Notes: a model not told the origin generated them from the letters alone. DNA of 64,000 nt from Cydia pomonella (GCF_033807575.1 NC_084721.1:5394001-5458000), one strand, 5' to 3'. Counted from the stretch's first letter, positions 22,301-31,770 are shown. A program made the numbers and translations.

Positions 22301-22520
22301 AAATAAGACCACATTGAACAGATTTTAGAAACCGTTTTACCTAACTCTTAAATGGCCACTTCACGTTGATAAATCAAATGACAAGTTTCTGACATTTAAG
22401 ACAAACAATTGTTGACATGAAAGGAAGTGTTAAACATCTTGTCAGTTAAATGTACATGTGATTATTTTTAGATACATACTTATGTTTTTCTTTGTTTGGT
22501 AAATGAAAACAAAAAAATCA

Positions 22521-22640
22521 CAATCATCATCATCATTTTAGCCTCCAGTCGCCCACTTCTCTCTTCGTGTCAGCCACTTATTCCGGTCCTGTGCTATTTG
22601 CATCCAGAAGTGTCTCGCGACTTTTCGAATGTCATATCAT
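22521..22640 (-). pseudogene. RTE-type LINE ORF C-terminus, fragment
   Basis: On the minus strand a run of about 33 codons ends at a TAA (plus-strand 22538-22540), followed by a (GAT)n tail at 22521-22537. The peptide contains FWMQIAQDRNKW and REKWATGG, the hallmark C-terminal end of RTE LINE polyproteins (W-Q-A-DR-W). Upstream sequence does not continue the protein beyond about ten residues, so this is a severely 5'-truncated copy. Confidence 0.7.
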
Positions 22641-22928
22641 ATCATATCATATATTTTTTGCGATCATGTTGGTATGGTATGGATCATGCGTCACCCCAGA
22701 GACATGTCATACGCTTCGCTTGACAGACTGATGAAGTGTGCGAAAGGGAAGCCATCACGTATATGAACAAACCATGAGTGCGAAAGAGGCAGACTACATA
22801 TGAGAAAACGTAACCATTTTTTGAGTTCGAAGTCGGCCAAGGTGGCCAAGATCATATTGCCGTATTTTTTGACGTGAAAAATATAAGAGAATCAAAAAGA
22901 AAAATATATATTAAGTAATTTAGTGAAG

Positions 22929-22999
22929 ATGGTGTCATGTTGTGTGCCGGGTTGTAGTGTCTCAGGGCCAAAAAACCCAGGAAAACACTCATTTCACAG
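22929..22999 (+). CDS. Putative first coding exon of a THAP-domain protein
   Basis: An ATG at 22929 opens 23 complete codons plus two bases before a 5' splice site CACAG|GTAATT (GT at 23000-23001). The peptide starts MVSCCVPGC and ends KHSFH, with an arginine codon split by the intron. This is the start of a THAP zinc finger: cysteines at residues 4 and 9 (C-X4-C), then the S-F-H-(R/K) motif that normally precedes F-P. THAP domains bind DNA as C2CH zinc fingers and occur in host regulators and in transposases such as those of P elements. I could not find the second exon before 24.3 kb; a long first intron, possibly including the LTR element, would explain that. It might also be the remnant of a THAP-type transposon. 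Confidence 0.6.
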
Positions 23000-23001
23000 G
23001 T

Positions 23002-23674
23002 AATTATGATATTCCTAGCGAAATTTTCGTAACGATATTTTATCAAATTAACAGCATAAAACGTGTAAAAAACTAATTTATACAGTTCATTATACGTTTT
23101 TCTTCAATTGTGTGTTAATATTTCATTATATTAGTCAATAATTTAGAATATTTTGTGTAAAAACCTAAACTGTTACTTTACGCTAGGGCTTGACAAAATG
23201 TTCATATGACTGTATCGATAACTTTTCTGTATATTAGTAGGTATGGAATTAGTTGTTCACAAGATATCATTAAGATATTACCTTTATAACCGACTTAAAA
23301 TAACAACGATTGTTATAATAGATTTTCAAACAACTTCAACTTTTTCATTTACAACTTTTTTAAACACATTTGAAAAAGTAGTCGATAAAGCAGTTAAACA
23401 TCGATAGATTATTAATATGTTGTAACATGACATCACTATTTTTGTTCGCACATAGACAATTTACGCACACACTTGCATTTCTTTTTTGGTCACACTTTCG
23501 AAGTTTGACAGTCGTTTATACTATCCTATTTCTATGTGTCATCCACCCAACATTAAACTTTCAATACAAGTTTTCTTAATTTATATTTACTGTTTTAATG
23601 TAAAGTAAAATATCTCTAATTACTTTGATTGCACCTTGTATAATTGCAAAACAGTAAAAAGGGTCTAGGCAACT
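23002..23674. other. Anonymous AT-rich DNA, possible intron
   Basis: Follows the splice donor of the THAP-like exon. No further exon or repeat recognised. Confidence 0.35.
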
Positions 23675-23865
23675 GTACCCCTAGTGTAAATTTAATGGAC
23701 ATCATAACGTGACGAACGCGTTTGCGTTAAGTCTCATTTTGTATAGGATTTTGAGTTACCAAAACGTCCCGCTTGGCGCGCTCTTTCTAAATCCAATACA
23801 AAATGAGATTAAACGCAAACGCGTACGTCACGTTTCGAAATCGAATTTATTTACACTAGGGGTAC
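23675..23865. mobile_element. Foldback MITE (CCCCTAGTGTAAAT family), complete
   Basis: Termini TACCCCTAGTGTAAAT and its complement ATTTACACTAGGGGTA. The outermost TA may be the target duplication, as in mariner-like elements. Most of the length is two inverted arms (around AAGTCTCATTTTGTAT and its complement) with a small unique loop. Non-coding. Confidence 0.8.
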
Positions 23866-24320
23866 TGACATTCTGTGATCAAAACACCAATCACGTTTTT
23901 ACTTTACCTATGTTCTGAAAATCATATTTAGATCCTAGTACTCTATGTAAAATATTTTCCCAGTATTTAGCGTCGAAATCATATGATAAATTATACGTAC
24001 GAGGATATCCAAAGCTTTGGAATGCAAATAACCCTTTATAACTGCATGATAACACGTTATAGCGATGTAACTAAGCGTACCGTATGCATCTGAGAGCTCA
24101 ATTAGTTGAACTGCAGCTTTCAGCAACAACAATAGACTGAGCGATCTATAGCTTCACATTGCACGGGACATTAGGTATTATGTCATGAGAATGACCCACT
24201 AAGATGTTACGTTTTGTGTGTTCGAGCTGTGGCTGTATTCTCTGAGCATGCATGCGTTTGCTTTCAATGAACTAGTATAGGTGTTAATAGGGCCTGCGGA
24301 TTCCAAACCGGAGGTCTTGA
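23866..24320. other. Anonymous DNA
   Basis: No clear feature; a GCCTGCGGATTCCAAACCGG patch at about 24293 may be an old repeat fragment. Confidence 0.35.
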
Positions 24321-24396
24321 TACAGTCATAAATATATCTTACGAAGCAGCCGAGGTGCTCAAAAATATCAGAATATACACTTTAAAACCTTTATAT
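24321..24396. mobile_element. Left half of a MITE split by the LTR element
   Basis: Carries GTCATAAATATATCTTACG and GCCGAGGTGCTCAAAAATAT. Its inverted counterpart (ending CGCTACGATATATTTTATGAC) lies at 29822..29881, beyond the LTR retrotransposon. Together they form a TIR element whose loop took the insertion. Confidence 0.55.
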
Positions 24397-24534
24397 TGTG
24401 ATGGCGCGCGCAGCCGCGCATCACAATACCACGCCACCGCCGCGTGATCTGTCCCGAGCTACCCATCGCGCCGCATGCCGGCCGCCGAGCGACTGAGAGT
24501 CGCTGCCCCCGCCCGCGCCCCGCGAGCCGCGCAC

Positions 24535-24541
24535 TATAAAA
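24535..24541 (+). promoter_or_regulatory. LTR TATA box (U3 promoter)
   Basis: TATAAAA in an otherwise GC-rich U3. The R region would begin some 25-30 bases further on, near the AGCAGGCAGTCGCTCTCACC stretch. The corresponding site in the 3' LTR is 29126-29132. Confidence 0.65.
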
Positions 24542-24616
24542 GCCAGCGCGGTCGCCTAGATAGCAGGCAGTCGCTCTCACCGCCTTCTGCTGTGAGGACC
24601 GCTGCTCTCCCGGTAC

Positions 24617-24905
24617 GAGCCGGCGTGTTTTCAGACGCGTTATGGCTCCCGGTCCCTAGCCACCCTACCCTTCCTGATTCCCGTAGGCCAGTTGAGCCGG
24701 CGTGTTTACAGACGCGTTAAGGCACCTGGAGTACGTACCCTTCCTGACCCCGTAGCCCAGTCGAGCCGGCGCGTTTTCAGACGCGTGAAGGCACCTGGAG
24801 TACGTACCCCTTCCCGATTCCTTATCCCGGTTGTGCCGGCGTGTTTACAGACGCGTGAGGGCACCCGGGGTATCCACCCCTATACTATCTCGCTCCCGTC
24901 AAAAC
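24617..24905 (+). repeat. Internal LTR tandem repeat, 4 units of about 70 bp
   Basis: Units start at 24617, 24694, 24763 and 24833 with (GAG/GTG)CCGGCG(T/C)GTTT and contain CAGACGCGT, then GGCACCTGGAGTACGTACCC in the middle units. The same array is in the 3' LTR at 29208 to about 29496. Repeats inside LTR transcription-control regions can act as enhancer units; that is inference here. Confidence 0.85.
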
Positions 24906-25055
24906 CGCCCCTTCACTCTTAGGGGATACCGATCCCAAAACTCGCGAGTAGCTTAGGGTCCGCGCCGTCCCGTAATCCTGTTGCTATAAATTAGAATCAT
25001 CCCCCCGCGTCGTACCTAGCCTAGGCCATCTAGATTTAAGAAACCTTTATTTTAT

Positions 25056-25061
25056 AATAAA
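25056..25061 (+). terminator. LTR polyadenylation signal
   Basis: AATAAA in the 5' LTR; the active copy would be the 3' LTR equivalent at 29647-29652. Confidence 0.6.
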
Positions 25062-25221
25062 CCGGCATAAAAGCCCGCCGATTTGTGTTACAGCATTACC
25101 TTTGGTTTCTTTGTCTCACCCTGCACCCTCTCTCTCCTCTGAGCTAACTAGGAAACCCTTGCTCCCGTCTGGAACAAGGGAGTTGTATGAGGCCACGCCC
25201 GCCCCGGCGAACGTGACCCCA

Positions 25222-25625
25222 TCACATCTGGCGCCCAACGAAATAACTCACGTAGGAGTCCATACGGTATCCTGAAAGGAACCGGTGCTCGAGAGAGGAC
25301 AGGGGTAGTTATAAATAAATAAATAAATATATATACCGTAGGGCTGCTACACCGTAGCATTACCGCATCCATTTGGGGGGAATGTCGCTTCCCGCCCATC
25401 CGTAAATCACATCTAGCGCCCAACTAAATAACTCACGTAGGAGTCCAGACGGTATCCTGAAAAGAACCGGTGCTAGAGAAAGGACAGGGATAAAAATAAA
25501 TAAATAAATAAATATTTGCCATATACCGTACCGGGTATATATACCGTACACCCGCTATACGTAGCATCACCGCACCGATTTGGGGGGACTGTCGCATCCC
25601 GCCCACCCGTAGATCACATCTAGCC
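25222..25625 (+). repeat. Duplicated PBS-leader, two units plus partial third
   Basis: Unit 1 starts TCACATCTGGCGCCCAAC at 25222, unit 2 starts TCACATCTAGCGCCCAAC at 25407, and a third start (TCACATCTAGCCCGCAC) is at 25614. Units 1 and 2 share AATAACTCACGTAGGAGTCC, ACGGTATCCTGAAA, GGACAGGG, a (AATA)n run, and GATTTGGGGGG/CATTTGGGGGG. Unit lengths are about 185 and 207 bp. Only the first unit keeps the TGG needed for pairing with a tRNA CCA end. Confidence 0.85.
25229..25240 (+). other. Primer-binding site
   Basis: TGGCGCCCAACG, two bases after the 5' LTR. TGGCGCCC is complementary to a tRNA 3' end and resembles tRNA-Lys-type primers of many retroelements. The exact tRNA is not determined. 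Confidence 0.65.
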
Positions 25626-25730
25626 CGCACAAAGGTACACCAGGAGCCCCGACGCTCCATCCAGGTAAATTCAACTCCCGCACAGATAACCGTTCACCGT
25701 ACAACCGCTGCTTACCGGTAGGTATTATAG

Positions 25731-28064
25731 ATGCCTACAAGTTGGATATACCGACTGAAGAAACCCGAATTGATACAAGAAGCCACGGAACGTGGCATCC
25801 CGACTGAAGACTTAACCGTAGAGGAGATACGTAAGAGCTTCGTGGAGGTCCTGAAGGAAGAAGAAGCCGAAAAAATGGCAGAAAACAGAGCAAAGGTAAT
25901 AACAAAACTCATAAAGGAGTGGAACCTATCATTCAGTACCACAGACGACGTCGTCGAGTTCATAGAAAGGCTGGAAGAACTCATCAATGCGAGCAACATT
26001 AAGAAGGAGGATATATTACCAGCACTACCACGCATCTTAAAAGGTAGGGCGTTGCTCTGGTACAGAAATTACGTCGACTCGTTGACCAATTGGGAACAAT
26101 TCCTGCAAATATTTAAGTTGTACTACTTTCCTGCCAATTATGAAGAGGATCTCATAGCCAAAATCGTCACCAGAAAGCAAAGAGTCCAGGAGAGGTTTAC
26201 CGATTACGTCACGGATATACAAACACTAATGCGCAGGTACGGAAACCTCACTGAGAGAGAAAAGTTATACCGCATCCACGAGAATATGTTACAAAGCTAC
26301 AAGCTATACATCAAAAGACAAGACTACAAGACCTTACCAGAGCTATTAAGACTGGGAACCGAGTACGAAAACATAAGGACACCCATAGACGGTACAACAA
26401 CGTCATCAGGAGCATGGCGATACACCGGCGACGACGCCAAATCGAGTGACGACGAGCAAGCAAACAGTGAGCAAGCGACCCAAGGTAGGGACAACAGACA
26501 CCACAACAACCTGAAACCGAAACCCGAACAGGGAGAGAGTAAGAGCCAAACAGTACATCCAAGGTACGACCCCAAGACCAGTTGCTGGTCCTGTGGGAAA
26601 CCGGGACATAACGCAGACGCCTGCAGAGGCAGACGCCAAGTATTTTGTAGCCAGTGTGGAAAACTGGGAGTGTTGAGCAGAGCCTGCTGCAGGAAAATAA
26701 CCTGGAAAGGCCAGGAAAAGGTAGGAGCAGCCGACAGTCTACAGACGAGCGACAACCGCCTATACATGAATTTACGCATAATGGGAAGACCATACCGAGG
26801 TGTTATAGACACAGGCTCCACTAACTCGTACATCAATCAACAGGTATACAATGAATGTAAGGACCGCGCGTACCAAAATAAGGTAAAAACAAGAGAAATA
26901 GTACTAGCAAATGGGATCAAGACGCAAGCACACGACAACCTGTTGGTCGACATAGTAATCAAGGAGGTAACGATCAGACACTGGCTGAGAGTGTTGCCGT
27001 CAGCCACGGACATTATAATAGGAATGGACATCCTGAAACGACTTGGAATGTCAATACAATGGCCAGGAGAAAGCCAAGACTCAGATGACCGCGGTAATAA
27101 TAATAGCCAGCGGCAACACAAAGAAACCGGAGAAGGAGAAGAAACCGTAGAAAGCACAGAAGAAAACAAGATCACACCGGAACCACAACAGCAAAACCAG
27201 AATAGCACAACCACCGAATCCAGTCAACAGCAGCCAACCACACCGCTCACACGAGTACAACATAAAATAAAACCGAAGCACATAGAACCCGTAAAACAAA
27301 GATATTATCCACGAAATCCGAAGCAGCAAGAAATAATAGACAAACGCGTGATTCACATGCGTCAACAGGGCGTGGTCGAGAGGTACCACAGCCCAGATAG
27401 TTTCCCCGTGGTGCTGGCAAAAAAGCCGTCAGGTCAGTACCGATCCTGTGTAGATTTCCGTAAAATTAACCAGATAACCGAGAAAGATGCGTACCCAATA
27501 CCACAGAGAAAGTTATACAACAGAAGAGAAAAAGTACTTAGCAATCCGAGGGAGTATAAAGAAAATGAAGGCATTTCTAGAAGGCGACCAGTTCACCGTA
27601 AGAACGGACCAGCAAGCAATACACTGCTTGAACAGCATAAAGGACCCCACAGGTCGGTTAACCTATATAGTGTATCGAAGCGCAACTCAAAACGAGATAG
27701 CAGACGGCCTATCCAGAAATCCAGTAAGTACAGCGAGAGAACACGAATGGTACCAGGAAAAATGGCATCAGCTGACCAGGAACCCCGACGCAAGGAGGAA
27801 AAATGTAAGCAAGAACAAGCGTCGGCCATACAAAAAGGACACTATGACAGAAATAAACGTGAATGGGCCCCGCAAGTCAATCTCGTCCTGAAAAGAAATC
27901 ACAATTTATCCAGAGCAAAGCGCGACTATGCGGCAAAGTTAGCACCTCAATACGTTGGACTGTACGTTGAAGAAAAAAAAAACACCAGTGATATATCTAT
28001 AAAAAAAACACAGCGAGGGCATCAGCCACCTCAAGAAAAGGAACATGGGACCCTTAACCGATAA
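25731..28064 (+). CDS. Gag-protease ORF with collapsed pol
   Basis: 777 codons from the ATG at 25731. Residues about 5-45 look like a SAP-type helix-extended-helix segment common in insect Gypsy Gag. Residues about 95-210 are the retrotransposon Gag core (RALLWYRNYV, FPANYEEDLI). The CCHC knuckle is intact (C285, C288, H293, C298); a second one is degenerate (C306, C309, V314 instead of H, C319). The aspartic protease shows DTGS at 360-363 and IIGMDIL at about 429-435. Residues about 551-591 are the first RT motifs, ending at DAYPIPQ. From about residue 592 the frame is no longer pol: the RT palm with its catalytic aspartates is absent. Authentic integrase C-terminal sequence (HYDRNKREWAPQ.., LAPQYVGLY) returns at about 704-745. 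The intact half could supply Gag particles and processing; it cannot reverse-transcribe or integrate. Confidence 0.9.
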   Translation: MPTSWIYRLKKPELIQEATERGIPTEDLTVEEIRKSFVEVLKEEEAEKMAENRAKVITKLIKEWNLSFSTTDDVVEFIERLEELINASNIKKEDILPALPRILKGRALLWYRNYVDSLTNWEQFLQIFKLYYFPANYEEDLIAKIVTRKQRVQERFTDYVTDIQTLMRRYGNLTEREKLYRIHENMLQSYKLYIKRQDYKTLPELLRLGTEYENIRTPIDGTTTSSGAWRYTGDDAKSSDDEQANSEQATQGRDNRHHNNLKPKPEQGESKSQTVHPRYDPKTSCWSCGKPGHNADACRGRRQVFCSQCGKLGVLSRACCRKITWKGQEKVGAADSLQTSDNRLYMNLRIMGRPYRGVIDTGSTNSYINQQVYNECKDRAYQNKVKTREIVLANGIKTQAHDNLLVDIVIKEVTIRHWLRVLPSATDIIIGMDILKRLGMSIQWPGESQDSDDRGNNNSQRQHKETGEGEETVESTEENKITPEPQQQNQNSTTTESSQQQPTTPLTRVQHKIKPKHIEPVKQRYYPRNPKQQEIIDKRVIHMRQQGVVERYHSPDSFPVVLAKKPSGQYRSCVDFRKINQITEKDAYPIPQRKLYNRREKVLSNPREYKENEGISRRRPVHRKNGPASNTLLEQHKGPHRSVNLYSVSKRNSKRDSRRPIQKSSKYSERTRMVPGKMASADQEPRRKEEKCKQEQASAIQKGHYDRNKREWAPQVNLVLKRNHNLSRAKRDYAAKLAPQYVGLYVEEKKNTSDISIKKTQRGHQPPQEKEHGTLNR
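27505..27730 (+). pseudogene. RNase H remnant in the +1 frame
   Basis: The +1 frame reads ESYTTEEKKYLAI, then FTVRTDQQAIHCLN and SIKDPTGRL, and ends NEIADGLSRNP. These are the end of Ty3/Gypsy RNase H. It abuts the RT start at about 27505, so the RT palm and the beginning of RNase H are deleted. A second gap of about 25-30 residues lies between PTGRL and NEIADGLSR. After this, integrase N-terminal and catalytic domains are missing. Confidence 0.85.
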
Positions 28065-28987
28065 TTTAGCGTAAGAAAAATACATATAGGGAGGAAAACA
28101 AAATGAACCTAACGTGCTACAGCATAAGGCGCGAATCCGACTGAACCAGAAAATCCGAGTAAAACGAGTAAGTTATAAACAAAGGGATACCCATACATTA
28201 GAAGAGCAGAATAGAATTTAAAAAAAAAAAAAAAAAGACACGCGCACCCGCCCTACGAACACCACCGCAAGAAGGAAAAGGGGGAAAAGAAGAATAGATA
28301 ACAAAAAAAAATATATAGATATATACAAAGTGTAGTGAAATAAATAGACAGTGTAGTGAAAGACAAAACCAATAAAAAGTATAAACCGTGAATATAATAT
28401 GTGAAATAAAAGGCAACAAAATAATCATATAAAATGCAAAATACCTAAAAAAAAAAAAAAAAAAAACTGTATATAAGTGAGATAGTAAATGGATGAAACC
28501 ATAGAAGCACAAAACAATAGTAAGTAGGATACATACACTGGGTAGGTAAATAACAATTAAGTGAATTGGTAGCATTACGATAAGTGAACAACAATATAGT
28601 GGGAATAGTATAATAGTGTAAAAGCAATATAGTTACAATAAATAACTTTAAAAAACAAACGACGCGGGTAAAACAGAGAACATAAGCTAACAATAAATGA
28701 AGATAAATAGACACATAATTAAGATAGCAAGTATAAACGAAACATATGCATACAAAATACCGGTGCGACATAAAATAAAATGCCTCAAATTAAATAAACA
28801 TACAGAAAAAACGAAAACGAATACTTAGGATAAATACAAAAATAATAGATAAATAGAATAGCATCCAGTAAATATCAATAAAAAGACAAAACAACAATAA
28901 ACGAGGAGAGGTAACAACTTTCAACCATCATGTTCTAATTCGGTGATTTTTCCCAACAGGTAAAAATCTCCAGACGGGTGACGGGAC
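28065..28987 (+). other. A-rich 3' untranslated region of the LTR element
   Basis: Strongly A-rich, with A-runs at about 28219-28235 and 28446-28466, and no ORF on the plus strand. The last bases before the 3' LTR (GACGGGTGACGGGAC) form only a poor polypurine tract. A better purine run, AACGAGGAGAGG, lies about 75 bp upstream. Confidence 0.6.
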
Positions 28988-29817
28988 TGTGATGGCGCGC
29001 GCAGCCGCGCATCACAATACCACGCCACCGCCGCGTGATCTGTCCCGAGCTACCCATCGCGCCGCATGCCGGCCGCCGAGCGACTGAGAGTCGCTGCCCC
29101 CGCCCGCGCCCCGCGAGCCGCGCACTATAAAAGCCAGCGCGGTCGCCTAGATAGCAGGCAGTCGCTCTCACCGCCTTCTGCTGTGAGGACCGCTGCTCTC
29201 CCGGTACGAGCCGGCGTGTTTTCAGACGCGTTATGGCTCCCGGTCCCTAGCCACCCTACCCTTCCTGATTCCCGTAGGCCAGTTGAGCCGGCGTGTTTAC
29301 AGACGCGTTAAGGCACCTGGAGTACGTACCCTTCCTGACCCCGTAGCCCAGTCGAGCCGGCGCGTTTTCAGACGCGTGAAGGCACCTGGAGTACGTACCC
29401 CTTCCCGATTCCTTATCCCGGTTGTGCCGGCGTGTTTACAGACGCGTGAGGGCACCCGGGGTATCCACCCCTATACTATCTCGCTCCCGTCAAAACCGCC
29501 CCTTCACTCTTAGGGGATACCGATCCCAAAACTCGCGAGTAGCTTAGGGTCCGCGCCGTCCCGTAATCCTGTTGCTATAAATTAGAATCATCCCCCCGCG
29601 TCGTACCTAGCCTAGGCCATCTAGATTTAAGAAACCTTTATTTTATAATAAACCGGCATAAAAGCCCGCCGATTTGTGTTACAGCATTACCTTTGGTTTC
29701 TTTGTCTCACCCTGCACCCTCTCTCTCCTCTGAGCTAACTAGGAAACCCTTGCTCCCGTCTGGAACAAGGGAGTTGTATGAGGCCACGCCCGCCCCGGCG
29801 AACGTGACCCCATCACA
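28988..29817 (+). repeat. 3' LTR
   Basis: 830 bp, offset exactly 4591 bp from the 5' LTR. No difference from it was seen on reading both, and their incidental ORFs are identical. Confidence 0.93.
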
Positions 29818-29881
29818 ATATATAAGAGGCTTTGTTTAGATATTGGCGAATGCTTGCCGCTACGATATATTTTATGACGAC
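29818..29881. mobile_element. Right half of the split MITE (with ATAT duplication)
   Basis: Starts with the ATAT target duplication, then AAGAGGCTTTGTTTAGATAT and TTGCCGCTACGATATATTTT ending ATGAC. Inverted partner of 24321..24396. Confidence 0.55.
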
Positions 29882-30112
29882 AATACTAATTATTTACATT
29901 TAAAGGTAATCTTTGAACTGATATGAGAGAGAAAATAAGCTCAGTAAAAATTGGAATAGCAAACCTGTGCCATCCTAAAATGTATTTTGTCACAGCAATC
30001 ACCCACTCACTTATATATTATGATTTTTTTCGTGCCTGGGCGAAGTTTAGCGGGTGGGATGCATTACTTACTAATAAATTGATTATTATTTTAATACATT
30101 TTAGATACACAA

Positions 30113-30247
30113 CCTGATTCGAATTTTAAGATACCTACGTCAAATATTAGGTCTAGATAAGATATGGATCGAATATGTTAGTGTCATAAGTGACGTTTAT
30201 TTAAACAAAAACGTCACTTAGACATATCTTAAATTTCGAGTCGGGCT
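30113..30247. mobile_element. TIR MITE (GATTCGAA family)
   Basis: Ends CCTGATTCGAATTTTAAGAT and its approximate complement ATCTTAAATTTCGAGTCGGG. An inner inverted pair TAAGTGACGTTT / AAACGTCACTTA makes a hairpin. It appears related to the elements at 35170..35404 and 41410..41679. Confidence 0.6.
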
Positions 30248-30543
30248 GACAGTTATGTTCAATATATTATGTCACAGTAACATGGGTTTATGCGTTATTA
30301 GTCGCCAAAGACCATTATAAAGAAATTGTAATCGATTATGTGTATTCTATTTTCATATTCCATAGTATTTTTATACTGGCAATAAAATGTCCTAAAACAG
30401 AAAAGTGCCACTTTGATCACTCCTAAAAGGAACTAATGTGCTACTTTGATCCTTACTAGAAGAAGATAAAACCTTATCCATAATAATATTTACCATACCT
30501 AAGAGTGTTTTTTCAGTGTCCAATCCGATATAGGATGACCAGA

Positions 30544-30945
30544 CAGAAGTTTTTTTTGGCAATAACGAGTGCTTGAGAAAATAAAACATTGACAAATATG
30601 TTATCGATAAGTCAGTCATAGATTAATAATTAAAAGATGTAACTTCTACTTGCTGTAAATACCAAGATATTTCATAAATGCAAATCAATTCCAAATCGGA
30701 CCATTATTTCTTGATTACATATATTTTAGTACCTACTTATATGAATAAAAAGGTTAACTGTAGAATACAGTGACAAAAAAAAGAAAACTACCAATGGGTG
30801 TGTCAAAGAAGATATAGAACGTCTTGTGTATTTCTCGGTAGCTATCTTCTTATACAATGTTAAAAATATCTATAACGCTAAGGTAACATCGATAATAGAC
30901 ATGTCGATATTTGATTTTGTCAATCACTTTATTTTGCCACATAAA
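30544..30945. mobile_element. TIR element, near-uninterrupted copy
   Basis: About 400 bp. Matches the outer parts of the nested element at 10720..12780 and provides its pre-insertion reference. No coding capacity. Ends are imperfect inverted repeats containing CATTGACAAATATGTTATCGATA and TATCGATGTTACC-type sequence. Confidence 0.6.
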
Positions 30946-31596
30946 ATTTCTATGTCTGAGAATGACGATTGGCGTTTGGAGGAAAACATCCGCTAAAGAG
31001 TGCGTCATGGCATAAAGTATTTTTATTTATTTATTTTATTTTTGCAGAAAACAATAATACCTAAATGAATAAATAAATATAAAAAGTAACTTTTTTGTTT
31101 CTATGTGGTCGCATCCGACATCTGATATCGGATCGGGCAATGTTCAAATGCTGTAAGACACTCGCAAAGCATTCTGTATTGCGTATTTCGAGTAATACCA
31201 GTATCAACTACAAAGCAATAAGCACCATGCCACGGAATTGACCGAGGAAGGTATTGTGTTACAATCGTATTGTGTGCAGCACTGGTTGGTCAATGATAAT
31301 AAGGGTAGATAGATATGAGAGAGTGGCGTTGGCTTTGTACAGAATGGACACTTGCCGATTTTTAAACTGCTAGTTAATTAAAATTAATTTATTGGTCGGT
31401 CAATGGAATGTTGAACTCTCTTTCCCTCATAAGGCATGGCAAGATGGTACCATTTTTGTGAGTTTAAGCTAAGTGCGTCATAGTGCATTCATTGGTGGAG
31501 GTGGAGCCCACCACGGCTCGGATTCGATCCGGGTGGACTCTGTATGCGAAACAGGCGCTCGCAGGCTGCGTAAACGGCAACGTAAGTGAGAGTAGA
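30946..31596. other. Anonymous DNA
   Basis: A minus-strand B-box-like GGATCGAATCC near 31520 with GCCTGTTTCGCATACAGAG downstream of it on the plus strand might be a decayed tRNA-like SINE head, but the A box is unclear. Confidence 0.3.
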
Positions 31597-31770
31597 AGTC
31601 AAAATTAGAAAAAAAGGTCGTCATCTTGGATTTCTGAATTTTTGCTCTAATCAAGATGAAAATCGATGTCTGAAAATCTGTGAGGCCTTTTGTCATTCCG
31701 TTGTCAAAAGTAGAAAAAATGGCCGCCGTCTTAGATTTCTGCATTATTGCTCTGATCAAGATGAAAATCG
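31597..31770 (+). repeat. Tandem dimer of a 75-bp unit
   Basis: Two copies (about 31597-31672 and 31692-31770) of a segment running TAGAAAAAA.GG..GTC.T..GATTTCTG through TTGCTCT.ATCAAGATGAAA and ATCGAT. Found elsewhere in Lepidoptera, to my recollection. Incidental ORFs on both strands are shadows. Confidence 0.6.

Larger units (their letters stand above)
24397..25226 (+). repeat. 5' LTR
   Basis: 830 bp, TGTGATG..CATCACA. GC-rich compared with the flanks. It contains a TATA box, a polyadenylation signal and a four-unit internal tandem repeat (24617 to about 24905). Confidence 0.93.
24397..29817 (+). mobile_element. Non-autonomous Ty3/Gypsy LTR retrotransposon
   Basis: 5421 bp, bounded by two 830-bp LTRs that appear identical, and flanked by a 4-bp ATAT duplication (24393-24396 and 29818-29821). 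LTR ends are TGTGATG and CATCACA, a 7-bp inverted repeat. Inside are a primer-binding site, a duplicated leader, one 777-codon ORF with Gag and protease intact but pol collapsed by deletions, and an A-rich 3' region. LTR identity implies a very recent insertion, although no functional RT or integrase is encoded. It must therefore have moved with proteins from another copy. Confidence 0.93.

Noticed and set aside
24475..24922. ORFs of 76-81 codons in the LTRs (also 29066..29513 and minus-strand versions)
   Set aside because: They are identical in both LTRs and arise from GC-rich tandem units with few stops; no family match and they span promoter and polyadenylation regions.
26311..27389. Several long minus-strand ORFs (up to 170 codons) under the Gag ORF
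   Set aside because: They are antisense shadows of the recognised Gag-protease coding sequence.
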